From Acanthosepion esculentum (lineage: Eukaryota; Mollusca; Cephalopoda; Sepiida; Sepiidae): DNA of 64,000 nt. Below the pieces are notes generated by a model. That model was not told the origin of the DNA. It searched no databases and saw nothing but the letters and a program-made list of their open reading frames with translations. Made by a program: the position numbers and the translations under genes. The first letter of the stretch is position 1; every line of letters begins with the position of its first letter. The DNA is taken from NCBI GenBank assembly GCA_964036315.1, contig OZ038482.1, positions 7,902,020-7,966,019 of the forward strand, written 5' to 3'. Shown here piece by piece: positions 13,401 to 24,080 of the stretch.

Positions 13401-14590
13401 GACAATGTTTCCTAAGAACATTCATGGAAATGCATGACCATAACACTGATTACGAGAACCTGAAAAGAGAAAACAACCTTTTCTACATATTTTAGAAATG
13501 CTGAAATTATTCAAATTTAAATTACATTTACAACTAGCAAATAAACAACTTTTTAGAAATGTTAACAACAGTGAGTTATTGCATAAGTTACCTTGGCAAT
13601 CCTAAAATTTCACAAAGAAAAACAAAAAAATGATGAAAACCTCTACCCCCCCCCCCCCCCAACATAATAAAGAACAAATTCACTAACACAGAAATAAAAG
13701 TACAAGTAAAATAAAAAGTACAAGGAGAAATTTCAATTTCATAAGGCATGAATTTTTTTTATGATTCAGCTTTGGACTTTATTTTTTCTTCGGGCAATGT
13801 TATTCTTGGATAAAAAAAATAAAAAAATTTAAAATGTAGGTAAAATTTGCAAATAATGTTGCTGAATCCTTCCCACCACGTTTTCGGGGGAAATTTATTC
13901 TGAGTTCGTTATTTTTTATGCAATCTCACTCACTCACTAGAAAATGTTTCACAAAAATCATTAGAAATTATTAAACTGTTTGATCTTCATAATTAATTTT
14001 AACGGGGAAAAAAAAAAACAGACAAAAAAAAGATGAGACTGAAAGTAACTAACAGAACTTGTCAAGAATGAAAACTAGGATTGAGAAATAATTCTTTTTG
14101 TCCATTATTCGACCATCAGATCAAACGTCAAAAAGTCAAAACAAATTTTCCACATTACAATTTAAAGTTTAAAATGAGTTCCCTACTATATTATTCAGTT
14201 TAAAAAGGGAAGATTGCTAAATGACAAATATGTATTTGTTAATATTTCACAGTAAAAAACGTTTCTCTTTCCGAAAGGACCAAATGTTTTGATGTCAAGT
14301 GCAGCGAAATAAAAAATAAAATCAAGGCAATGTCGATCCACATGGTAAATTTACGGTTTCATTATTATTTTTTTTTTACAGGAATTCTAATACTCGTTAT
14401 TTTTGTAAATTTAACGAAGAAATGCTATTCCAAATTAATTTGTCACTTTTTTTTTAAATACGAACGAAAGTAGACAAACATCTTCCGAAATTATTATTCG
14501 ATTCATTCTTTCTTTCTTTTTGTTGCCAACATACGACGAGTTTGTACTTTTCACATCATGAAGAAGGAGAAAGAACAGAATGAAAAGGAA
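13401..14590. other. Non-coding DNA with homopolymers
   Basis: Contains C14 near 13647 and several A/T runs. No feature otherwise. Confidence 0.5.
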
Positions 14591-14593
14591 GAT

Positions 14594-14640
14594 TCACTCT
14601 TCTTCTTCGTCTTCTGTATCATAACTCTCGCCTTTGGAAT
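14594..14640 (-). other. Possible terminal exon with acidic tail, downstream of the TMEM65-like exon
   Basis: On the - strand a strong pyrimidine tract (CTTTTTTTCTCCCC) ends in an AG, followed by an open 47-nt stretch to a stop. Joined to the TMEM65-like exon (phase 1, G plus AT) it gives D, then SKGESYDTEDEEEE, then stop: a 103-residue soluble product. An alternative acceptor at 14680 also keeps the frame and would add a short hydrophobic segment. The phase match and dense acidic tail are suggestive. It does not join in frame through the 29-nt segment at 14836-14864, so the two would be alternatives. Confidence 0.3.
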
Positions 14641-14835
14641 CTTTTGGTGGGGAGAAAAAAAGATCAAACATCAATTCTTCTGTTTAAGATTTAAAATTGC
14701 ATAACATGGGGGTTGATTAATTGAAAATAATGTGAATAGAACAAAGAAATTGAACTAATCAGCACTTTAAGAAAAAAAAAAACATTTTCAATAATCAATA
14801 AAGGGGGAAAATGTTGAAGGAGACAAAAAACTTAC

Positions 14836-14864
14836 TTCTTCAAAGTCAAATCCAATTTTGTTCA
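14836..14864 (-). other. Possible 29-nt cryptic exon downstream of the TMEM65-like exon
   Basis: On the - strand, TTTATTTATTCAG precedes and GTAAGT follows a 29-nt segment. Spliced to the TMEM65-like exon (phase 1) it reads V-NKIGFDFEE with no stop, and it leaves phase 0. The other two frames contain stops. Good splice sites and the one matching open phase suggest a microexon, but a segment this short can arise by chance. Confidence 0.25.
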
Positions 14865-15658
14865 CTGAATAAATAAAGATAAAAAAGTGTACCAGTAAAA
14901 AAAAAAAAATACTTATTCGTCTTAGTTTGACTTGACTATAAAAAAAAGATGAAATCAAATGAGGAAAACTTGAAAGGCACTTTTTTTAGTTTTTAACTTA
15001 ACTGATCGATCTTCTTAATTTTGGGAATAAAAGTAAATGCCTCATAAATTTGACAGCATAATTTTTTGAATAATAAAAGACAAATCCCCTGAGGTTGCCC
15101 AACAAATTTAATGAATCAAATTATTTTAAGAAGGAAACAAGAAGTCAACAAAGCTGAATAATGTAGAAATGACTTTAAAATAAAAAAACAGTTTTCTCTT
15201 TGGGATTCTGAAGGACAAAGTTTGGCGGTGATTAGATGAGAAAAGTAAATTTCCAAATTTTGGCTTCCAGTTAATTAATCAAATGTAAATTGTTTGTTAT
15301 TGTTGCACTATTACAAAAAAAAATATTACGTCTACTTTTATTGTTACAATAACATTATATTTTTTTCTACTCTTCTGTAAGAAGTGTCATTTCTGGAGGG
15401 AAAAAATCGTTTGCTGCCCACCTCAATTTGGTAATTAATTCATCAAAGAATAAAAGTAGAATTGTCTGCTTCTTCAAAGAATGGAATTTTTCATATGTGA
15501 AATATTAAATTTCACTTAAACAAAATGTATATTTTTATTTTTTTTAATTCAATTAGTAACAGTTCCGTCAAATTAAGAGAAAGTTCTTTTTTTTTTTATT
15601 TGGACAAAAAAAAAAAAAAAAAAATGTAATAATTTTTGTGTTAGTTAATTTAAATTAC

Positions 15659-15692
<34 letters not shown>

Positions 15693-15988
15693 TAACTTTT
15701 GTGTTTTGAAACTGACACAAAAAAGGAGTCAAAATAATGAATTTAAAAAAACAAAACAAATCGGTGCTAAATTGATATCCTGAAAAGAAAACAATAGTTG
15801 AATTCTTTGAATCAATTTGAATGTTGGAGTTTTCAAAGAAAAACAATTTAACCAAACCAAAACTAATTTTTTAAGAATCCGATCGCAATCTGTTGTTTTT
15901 CGTAAATAAAAAAAAATAACTTTAAAACTCAATCCAAAGAAAATAGCCGTGAAGTTTTAAGAATAGAAACATTTATTGTTATGTTTAC

Positions 15989-16253
15989 CTGTTTGTAATG
16001 TTTTCAATCTTTCTTCTTCGAATTTGGTGAGTTGCGATAGTAAAATACTCCGTTCGCTAGCTTTTAAAGTGTAAATGAAATCCCTGGCATCTTCGTCTTT
16101 AAGAAACAAGTGTTTCTGGGCGACCGGCGGCCGAGCCTTGCCGAATCGGCCAAAAGCAGCACAAGATCTGTGGTAGCAATTCTTAAAGGCAGGTGAAGAA
16201 AAAGGAGTCCCCTGCCAACATAATCGTCCAAGCAAAGGTCTTACACCAGCCAT
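15989..16253 (-). CDS. TMEM65-like protein, first coding exon
   Basis: Encodes 88 residues plus one base, from the ATG at 16253 (context AAATGGC) to a consensus donor CAG|GTAAAC (intron from 15988, phase 1). The first 40 or so residues are rich in Arg, Lys, Ser, Ala and aromatic residues with almost no acidic ones, as in a mitochondrial presequence. Residues 56-88 start ARDFIYTLKASERSILLSQL and continue with a charged helix. From family knowledge the N-terminal soluble part of TMEM65, an inner-mitochondrial-membrane protein, has a very similar ARDFIYSLHSTERS motif. That is the basis of the name. The TMEM65 membrane-spanning exons were not found on the - strand of 1-15988, so they would lie left of the window or the gene has a shorter form. 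The orthology is probable, not proven. Confidence 0.62.
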
Positions 16254-16585
16254 TTGGAGCTACTGTTATAAAAAACTAAAATAAGATCTTTGCAAAGCAA
16301 CGTGTTCAGAACAGTGAAGAAAAATTAACACTGCAGTGTCAGACGACACAACAGTGAAATACAGCAGCCACCGCAATACTTACTGAGCCAGCACCGACAT
16401 TGAAAACGTTAGATACGAATTCTAATCAAAGTTCTAAGCTTTTATAGTTATAAATATCTTATAAATATTAATTTTGACTTATTTTAGTTAAAACGAAAAC
16501 GTACTTTTTGTACCAATGCTCTAAGTTGGCTTTATGCAAAGTTCGAAACTGTTCTGCTCTTAACTAAAACTTGTGTTTGGAAAGA
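16254..16585. promoter_or_regulatory. Bidirectional promoter between TMEM65-like gene and PPT1
   Basis: Only 332 bp separate the two divergent start codons, so both core promoters and both 5' UTRs must lie here. I see no clear TATA box for PPT1. On the - strand a consensus donor (GGCTCA|GTAAGT, boundary at 16383/16384) and an acceptor (ATAACAG, ending at 16263) could bound a 121-bp 5' UTR intron of the TMEM65-like gene. That intron is inference. Confidence 0.6.
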
Positions 16586-16700
16586 ATGGCGACTTGTTTA
16601 AACAACATGCAAAAGTTAAGCTTTTTGTTTATATCTTTATACTACTGTGTATATAATGTCATTGGGGGACCAGTACCTGTCGTTTTGTGGCATGGAATGG
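16586..16700 (+). CDS. PPT1: PPT1 coding exon 1 (signal peptide and start of the hydrolase fold)
   Basis: Palmitoyl-protein thioesterase 1 removes S-linked palmitate from proteins in the lysosome. This exon encodes residues 1-38 plus the first base of codon 39. I chose the ATG at 16586 because it has A at -3 and G at +4 and is followed directly by a hydrophobic core (about residues 11-26), as expected of an ER signal peptide; a second in-frame ATG at 16607 is an alternative. After the signal the protein reads PVPVVLWHGMG, the strand and oxyanion-loop segment that opens the alpha/beta-hydrolase fold in PPT1. The exon ends ATGG with the donor GTATGT at 16701 (phase 1), and the split Gly codon is completed exactly by exon 2. 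It starts 332 bp from the divergent TMEM65-like start codon. Identification is very secure; the transcription start is unknown. Confidence 0.95.
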
Positions 16701-17339
16701 GTATGTATTTTAATATTATTAATCTTACGGGTGGGACTTTTATCAAATATTCTCTATTACTGATAAGAATATGCGTAGTTATGTAATAATATAATTTAAA
16801 AAAAAACAAACTTCATTTTGATTTGCTTTAAGGAAAGAAAAGAATTATCATTTTCCTTTAGAAAAAATATAACTTATTTGACTTTAGTTTATTCATATAA
16901 TTGGTAGATGAACAACGAATGCATTTTTGTTTAACTTGTTTTTACTTTTTAATGTTTTGTATCCGTGCGATGAAACCGGAAATGTAATGTTTTTATTTGG
17001 AATTTGTTTTGATACTAAAATTGACTGATGTTCCGTCGTTGATAACATTTTTTTTAAAAATAGAGAATGAAAAGTTAGTAAGACTAGTAGTTTAACAAGT
17101 TTAATGTAACATTTCAAGCCTGTTAAGGTGATTTTTTTTTATCAGCCAATTCAATTTGATACGATTTAATTTTCCCTATGAAAACAGAAAACTTGATTAT
17201 TCTCTCAAAAAGCGACTACGTAATTATTAAATTAAAATTTATGGATATTTAAATCAATCTAAAAAAAAAAGAATTCCAACTTGTGATGTACAGTACAATG
17301 TACATCCGACATTTTTTTACTACTGCCGTTTGAGTCTTG

Positions 17340-17880
17340 TTTCGAAGGGTGTATAAATCTCTCACTGCTTTCAGGCTTTGTGCGATAACGGACATCCACG
17401 GCTTCCTATCTTTTATTGCTCTTAGCAATACTTTCTCCTTTTTTATGAATCTGCTTTGTCTTATAAACTGTGATATTCATGTTCTTCCATCCATTTGCAG
17501 AAAATTGTCAAGTAGATTATTCGCTACTTTCTCTTGCCTTCGATGTGCCCTGTAAGTGTTAAATTCTCTGAGCCTTTTTTTGTGTCCCAAAACTTTCAGT
17601 TGCCTCTTTCTAACTGCCAGCAGCAGTTTCTTTGTAGTTTCTATTCTCCTTAATTCTCCGTTTTTCACATACAATCCGTGGGATTCTCACCGTTCGCTGG
17701 TCCATCTCTGACGCATTGTCTTTTTTTTTCATCTTTGACGAAATTTTATTCGTATCTAATGCTATTTTTTCGGCACTTTGCTCAGTTTCTGGAGGAAAAG
17801 GTGTATTTTGCCTTTCCTATGCACTATCTGTGTCACATTTTCTGTCGTCTTATTACACTGCCCAGATAATTTAAATTTGA
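17340..17880 (-). mobile_element. LINE 3'-coding fragment, family 3
   Basis: On the - strand, frames read TKKLLLAVRKRQLKVLGH and then a degenerate Arg-rich tail (HRRQEKVANNLL) ending near FLQMDG. Endonuclease/reverse-transcriptase LINEs have this C-terminal KRQLKFLGH element. The same tail occurs at 26140-27480 and 57530-58140. Stops are present. Confidence 0.6.
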
Positions 17881-18129
17881 CTTCCCTCATGTGTAATTCA
17901 TAACTTAGGTTACCCCTTTTGCTGGCCACCAGGTATCTGGTCTGGTCATATCTTTATTCTTGCTTTCCTTGACATTTCTCTAAAAATACGTTTCCACATA
18001 TCTGGGATTTGCCATAACTTGGAAAAATAGTGGAGTGATTTCTTCTTACCTTCTCCACAGTTTTAAATTTAAAATAATCCTTGGACTAATGACCACACAT
18101 GTTATTTAACTCACAACTGGAGAGGGAAG

Positions 18130-18380
18130 AGATGGATTCATGCCTTTAACAAGAATTCTACATGTGAGTAAGTCTGTTCCACAAAGTAGCAATACTGGCA
18201 AGGTAAAAAGCTGTAAACTTTCTCCTTACATTTGGAATATGGGGTACAGAAGGGTGATTCAACTCTGTGGAAGTGACACATCTTGGTTCTAATGGTTTGA
18301 ACTGGTGCAAGTGAAGAATAGAACATTTACCATGGAAATGGTGATATCTATGACAGACTGGTCAGTTATGCAAAAAATAA
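18130..18380 (-). mobile_element. LINE C-terminal fragment
   Basis: On the - strand a degenerate frame reads RRKFTAFYLASIATLWNRL, the R-x-F-x-R-T-x-x-LWN-x-L tail common to CR1/L2-like LINE proteins. No other domain remains. Confidence 0.45.
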
Positions 18381-18659
18381 AAATTTGACTGACTCTCTTT
18401 CTCTCTCTCTACTTGAAACAAAGTTGTCTAGAATGGAGTTACTAATGTCTGAGTCTATTATTTTACTTGTATTTGCCCATCGTCATTGAATGTTGTTTGC
18501 ATCCTGGTTACAAATCTTCACCCCTCTTAGCAATGCTACTTAGGAAAACAATGCAAGGACTTAATATTTTTTTTGCTCTTCATATTAATATCTTGGGGTT
18601 TGATTCAAAATTTAGGTTGCATTTAAACTGCTGAAATAAATGCATTAAAATTTTGAAAA

Positions 18660-19222
18660 AGTACGGTTCGACCTCTTTAATCCAGCACCGCTGGGACCAG
18701 ATCTTGACTATAGCATTTTAAAGTGTAGCAAACATTATAATTACCATATTTTCCTTCTTGGAAGGTGCACCCTAATATTGTAAAGAGAGTTCTAAGAAAA
18801 GGTCATTCTCATACAACAACACATTCACCATGTGTCCCTCATATACTGTTGCCACCTATTGTTTACGTTAAACACTCATCCAATTTTGTTTGTATGGCAA
18901 TGACATACTAGTCAAGAGCAGAAAGGCTCCTGCCACTGCTATTAAACAAAGTATGTTTAAGCTTGTGGCTTGGCTCCAGGAAGGTTTATAGTTTGGGAAA
19001 TGCTTGTAACACCTAAATACTGAGGTTACATCGTATAAAAGACTGAATTAGATAGATAGCTAACATTATAGTGTAATGACTCAACATATAAATCCACATC
19101 CCTGTCAGTCAAGCCAATTAGGTGACTGTCCAAGCTTACTTGAGCCTGGGCGTTGCCTTACATTCATCTTGGAAGATACACATGTATTTTTCAGGAAAAA
19201 AGTGTGTCTTGTTAGCCGGAAA
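18660..19222. mobile_element. DNA-transposon termini (pogo/Tigger-like and a second TIR family)
   Basis: 18664-18697 contains TTCGACCTCTTTAATCCAGC and GCTGGGACCAG, resembling pogo/Tigger termini. 18752 onward (TACCATATTTTCC) faces GGAAAATACAGTA at 19217 as an inverted pair, with GTGTGTCTTGTTAGCCGG just inside. Both look like non-autonomous remnants. No transposase is visible. Confidence 0.4.
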
Positions 19223-19951
19223 ATACAGTATATTATGTAGTAAACTACATAATATAATTATAAAACATATATTTAAAAAATTATATGAAAGCATTCCAAT
19301 CATAGTAGGGATTTGACAAAATGTCATTAGTTTTTATTTTTGACCATATATGTAAACTAGTTTGATTATATAACACACACACACACATTCATAGTTGTCC
19401 TTAGGGTTCAAAGAAAACTTTGTCTTGTAATTCATCAAAGGATCCAAAGGTAGCTCTGCAAAGCAAGTCTGGATTCAGTCTGGAGCAGTGTGTATACTGT
19501 AAGTCAGTGGTTTTGACCCATGTCAAAGCTGCATAATGACGTTATTCTCTTTGAATATTGATTTTATTTTTTTGTATGCCAGGCTTATTCAAAGTTTGCC
19601 AAAATGTGGTGTACAATGACATGCCAAAGCAATCAGTAGGTAGCACACTCCTCTAGTTCCTTTGGTCTGATCTTGCACCAGTGGAGATTAGTCTTGATTG
19701 TGTTTTTGTATTGTTTATTTAGTCGGCCTTATGTCTTCTGCCACATAGCAGCAGGCAGCAGGCAATTGTGGTGTTGCTCCACGGTGGTGGCCAGTCCATC
19801 AGACTTGTGCTTCCAGATCGGTAATCTAATGATGATGAATTTTAGAAACATACTTGTGTGGAAAGAATTTATAGTGGGAAAAGCATTGCACTGGGGTAAT
19901 CTCACTCACTCAGCCTGGATACTCTTTATCCTGTGGCATGAGGAACTGTTA

Positions 19952-21123
19952 CAACTGTTGTTCAAAAAGTTCTAAACCTCACCCAGAAGGTGTTGGAGAA
20001 AGAAGACAATTTTTCACTATTTTTCAATATAGTCCCCCTTTGACATCAATGCACTTGGTCCCACAATGCTTAAGTATTGCAATCCCATCATAAGAAGTTG
20101 GTGTCTTGGTCCTCCAAAAACTGATCTCATCATTGTTTCCAAAATGGCAGCCACACTGATGAGATTTGAGTTTAGAAAACAGGAAGAAGTCAGATGGAGC
20201 TAAGTCTGGTGAGTAAATGGGTGCATTATCCTGGTGCAAGAGCACACCTGCCATCAGCTTTCTTTTGTGTTTTGACTTGATTGTGTCATTCAGTTGTCTT
20301 AATTCTGCTGCATAGTACTGTCAATTTAATAGTTTTCCCCTAGTTTATCATGATTACACCTTCAGAATCTCAAAAAACAGAAACTATCACCTTGCCAACA
20401 AACTCTATCTGCTTGAAATTTTTGTGGGGTGGAGAACAAGAGTGTTTCCACTGTTTGTTTTGAATCTTTGATTCAGGTTCAAAGTGGTGACCCCAGGTTT
20501 CATCTTGAGTTACTAATCTGCGATGGAAAGCGAGTTGGAAGTGTCCTGGAAATGTCAACCCCTTTTAGTTTCTACTCTGGTGTCAGCATTCTTGGGACCC
20601 ATCTTGCCGACAGCTTGCTCATCTCCAAGATTTCAGTTAAAACAGTGTGGACTGAACCAGAACTAATACCTATGGATTCAGCAAGACACCTGTCATCCAA
20701 AAGAATATGGTGAATGGCATCAACCTGTTCATCAGTGGTTGAGGTTTCTGGACAACCTGACCGAGGGTCATCTTCTGTGCTGTCCCTGTCCCACTTAAAT
20801 TCCACAGCTCACTTCTTCACAGTTGCATCAGAAGGGGGTCCTCAGCAAGTGCCTGTATCATGTCCTCATCGATTTCCTTGGGTGTTAGACCTTTCTTTTG
20901 CAGATACTTTAGCAGATACTTTGACTGCTCAGGCCTCTGTTTTGTCCATTTTTAGATTTGTCACACACCTCTTACCTTGGTATTGGCCTCACCTGCACAG
21001 AAATTAAGACAGAAATCTGAATTAGTTTTTCTAGTTTTATAAGAAGGTTGTGTGTCATCACAGCAAAAATGTTCAGCCATGATTCTTCTAAGTGAGGCTT
21101 AGAACTTTTTGAACAACCCTCAG
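19952..21123 (-). mobile_element. Second mariner transposon, decayed
   Basis: The ends carry TTGTTCAAAAAGTTCTAAAC at the left and the inverted TTGTTCAAAAAGTTCTAAGC at the right, with TA flanking each side. This TIR family is unrelated to that of the 2.8-kb mariner. The right end is followed at once by a long (CT)n(TA)n microsatellite. Confidence 0.85.
20024..20805 (-). pseudogene. Mariner transposase relic with deleted active-site segment
   Basis: From the N-terminal side: WDRDSTEDDPRSGCPETSTT (20805 downward), then RRLVTQDETWGHHFEPESK (about 20510) carrying the first catalytic Asp, then HQDNAP fused directly to IYSPDLAPSDFFLFSKLK (20250 to 20165). In intact mariners these last two motifs are about 25 residues further apart. 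Here the spacer that sets the DD34D geometry is missing, so the enzyme could not be active. Frameshifts separate the blocks. Confidence 0.85.
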
Positions 21124-21129
21124 ATATAT

Positions 21130-21130
21130 A

Positions 21131-21209
<79 letters not shown>
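21130..21209. repeat. (CT)n(TA)n microsatellite
   Basis: About 24 bases of CT followed by about 56 of TA, abutting the mariner end at 21123. Confidence 0.95.
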
Positions 21210-21210
<1 letters not shown>

Positions 21211-21649
21211 CGTAACTGATACAACAAAAGTAAATGAAAATGAACACGCTACCACCCCTTGTCTGGATGAGTGGATTTCTCTGTATCCTTGGAAACACTG
21301 AATTATGAATCTTTGCAGTAAATTTAGAAATAAGTTCCTCTAAAATTCGCTTGAGGATGAAATGGAACTAATGTTTTTAATTCAATTACAAAATTAAATT
21401 CGAAGCTTTTAGCTTCCATTTTTGAAACATGGTTATTACTGTGTAGCGAAAAAAAACATATTTTAAATCAGTTAATTTATAATATTAATGCTCTGTAAAT
21501 TTACATTGAGCACTATTTTGTAAAAATAAAAATATCTATAAGAACACCAGATTATATATCTTACTGTTCTTTCTTTTTATTATTTATATAATGTGTGAAT
21601 ATTTTTTTATGTGAAATGATATTTCATAGGATATAAAAACTTTCCCAGC

Positions 21650-21960
21650 AACAAGTAGAAATTATGTCAAGCAGTGTTTGTTGAGAGTGTGGGTCTTTCT
21701 GCGCATTGGACCTAAGAGGGAAAAAAACGAGCATTCAGTTTGTTCCCCTTTCGTCTCATCATGGCTGAGGGGGAAGTGACGTATGTCGTTTCTGATTGGT
21801 TGCTCGCTATTTCAAAATCAGCAGTGGGAGTTGTTTATATGTTCGTTGTTGTGTACTTGATGGACATTTGCTTCAGGATCACCTGCTGGAATATGTATTG
21901 TTCCAGTAGGATCGCTTGGGCAAACAGGTATGATGTTGAATGACCCGAAACTTGTTATGA
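21650..21960 (+). other. Unassigned GC-richer segment in intron 1
   Basis: Contains an ATG at 21761 (context TCATCATGGC) opening a 61-codon frame reading MAEGEVTYVVSDWLLAI, with a hydrophobic middle, and ending GTTGAATGA. A donor-like CAG|GTATGA lies within the frame at 21928. I do not recognise the product. It could be a chance frame or part of an unknown repeat. Confidence 0.2.
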
Positions 21961-22639
21961 CCTCCAAGTCAATAACATCACTGATGAGGTGATCCTGTGC
22001 ACTCGTTGGAGTGTATTCAGAACAAGATAATGAATAAACACAAAAGGAACATTTATCTTAGCTGATGCATTTCACGGCTAAGATAAGTTTTTCTCTTATC
22101 TTTATTCATATTGTCCTTTTACAGATATATTTTTGTTATATCTGAAATTGTGTGTGTGTGTATATATATATTTATTGATATGTTAAATTTGTTTTTATTT
22201 TGGGGGAATTAAAATGTTTAATTTGAACAAAAACAAATTTGTTTTACTTTCAAAAGTTGGTTCTTTATTATTCATTCTTTTTGTATCCTGTTTTCTCTTT
22301 CATCAATTTCTATTTGAATAGACATGTCCCCTTCACATGTCATAAAAAAATATAAATTTACAAATTAAATTTTTTTCTTTTCTTTTAGAATGCTCTGTTT
22401 TAGTAGATAAGGTTATTTCATGCCATATTGAAAAATACCATTTTTCATTCACCTCAAATTTGTTTTTTGTTTTTTTACATCACATAGATTTTTAGTCATA
22501 ACCATGACTTTGTTAGTTTTTAATATTCCATTTTCTCTAAGATTGGGGTTTATGATTGTTTGTTGTTTTCAACATGTTATCTTTGTAGTTTCCAGAACTG
22601 AAAAGGAACTAAATATTTGGAATCAGTAAAACATTCTGT

Positions 22640-22985
22640 GACTATTTACACTATTTACATTGTTCAGACAGTTGTCATCATCTTTGTTGTCATATCCATG
22701 ACGTTTCAGCCATTGTACACGCCAGCCTTCTTCAGGTGATTGGAGCTTTGAACCAAACCCTTTATTATGTTCACCAGAGTAGATTGTTCTAGTTCCATGG
22801 GCCATGCCTTTTCTGTATATCTCAGTTTGTTATTTCCCTTTTATTAAATCAACTCTCCAAGTTTTTGTTCACCTCTGCTGTGGCCAGGTATTGAACTCGC
22901 AACTGTTTGGGTTAAGTCACTGGATTATTTCAACCAACTTTTTATCCACTGTGTCATGTGTCCAAGGACACATGGCCCAACTAGT
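22640..22985 (-). repeat. SINE family B, copy 2
   Basis: Full-length-looking copy with the + strand phrases GCCAGCCTTCTTCAGGTGAT, TTGTTCTAGTTCCATGG and GGTATTGAACTCGCAAC. The tRNA-like head lies at the right end, next to ATGTGTCCAAGGACACATGG. Confidence 0.75.
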
Positions 22986-23048
22986 AAGAAGCATCTGCAA
23001 TCAGGAACAAAGAATTTCTTATCAAAGATTGATATTTAAAAACATTTA

Positions 23049-23166
23049 ATGATTTTAAAAACTTAAAGTATTAATGTGAATGTAAACATGTATAAAAATG
23101 TTTTTTAATGATTTAAAAAACTTAAAGTATTAATGTGAATGTAAAAACATGTATAAAAATGTTTTT
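23049..23166. repeat. Tandem duplication of a 59-60-bp unit
   Basis: The unit with AAACTTAAAGTATTAATGTG and ACATGTATAAAAATGTTTTTT occurs twice in tandem, nearly identical except for A-run length. Recent duplication by slippage is likely. Confidence 0.85.
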
Positions 23167-23399
23167 TGTTTTTCTAGTTTTTAGTGTTACAGATAAGCAT
23201 ACACCTTATAAAGCACACTTTATGGATTATACATTGAAAGTCCAGGTCTTAAGTATTTGATTGACTTTGTACATAATGATTAATTTGATTTTCTTAATAT
23301 AAGAGACTAATCAGTGAAAGCTAATTCTCACTGCCCTTAGGAAGAATTAACATTATTATATTAGTTACAAATCCCAAAGAAATCCTTGCACACTACTTG

Positions 23400-24080
23400 T
23401 CTATACAACTTTTCTTAAGGTAATTCTTTCAAGTGTCAGACGTGGTATTCAAGTATTCTCTCTGATTTGATCTTCCTATCTCTTAAGTTCTCTACTACGT
23501 GATCTCTTGCCAAAGAAGTTGTCTTTATAGGATCCCTACACAAAGCTTCATTATCCTCTTCTGATTCCATGACCAAATCAGTTTCACCTTCTTTTTCTAA
23601 TCAAGGTAATTATGTTGGGCTATCTTTTACATTTTCATAGCCATTCTGAGTCTCTTTCCAATATTTTCTCTGAGGCAATTGTTTTCTAAGTCTGTATGTC
23701 CTCTTTCTCTTTTCTCAACGTTCACAGGTTTCAGTTGCCAAGGAGATGATCAGAGAATAATAGAGCCTGATCTTAATGTCATATAGAATGTCTTTTCTCT
23801 CTTAGATCTTTTCCTTCAGTCTCCCAAAAGAGGCAAGTGTTGTTCTTTGCTGTATGTCATCAGATGTAGCTGGAACAACTGATCCTAGAAAGACAGTTTT
23901 CAACATTTTTCACTATCATGATGCTATCATTTTGGTTTGTCATTCCTTTGCATTAGACTGGATTTACTTTCAGTCTCAATTTTTCTCACAAGAATTTTCA
24001 AGTTCTTTTTGGAGATATTCAGTTTGGCAAATATTTATGACATCAGTGTCCTATCACCAGCATATGATGATTAGTATGAT
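23400..24080 (-). mobile_element. Probable LINE reverse-transcriptase C-terminal relic
   Basis: On the - strand the translation has ASFGRLKEKI, then ERKDILYDIKIRLYYSLI, then ETCERW, close to the order FGRL, W-R, L-K-Y--V-L-T-L-YGCETW seen after the RT domain of several LINEs. Many stops are present. The assignment rests on these short motifs only. Confidence 0.4.

Noticed and set aside
1..15988. TMEM65 membrane exons on the - strand
   Set aside because: No segment with the expected glycine-rich membrane motifs was found by eye; a profile search could still find a diverged one.
20972..21298. - strand frame with a long Tyr-Ile repeat
   Set aside because: The Tyr-Ile run is a (TA)n microsatellite; other frames at 31829 and 38179 have the same cause.
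22025..22090. Small hairpin ATCTTAGC...GCTAAGAT as an RNA gene
   Set aside because: An eight-base stem is too short to support a structured RNA.
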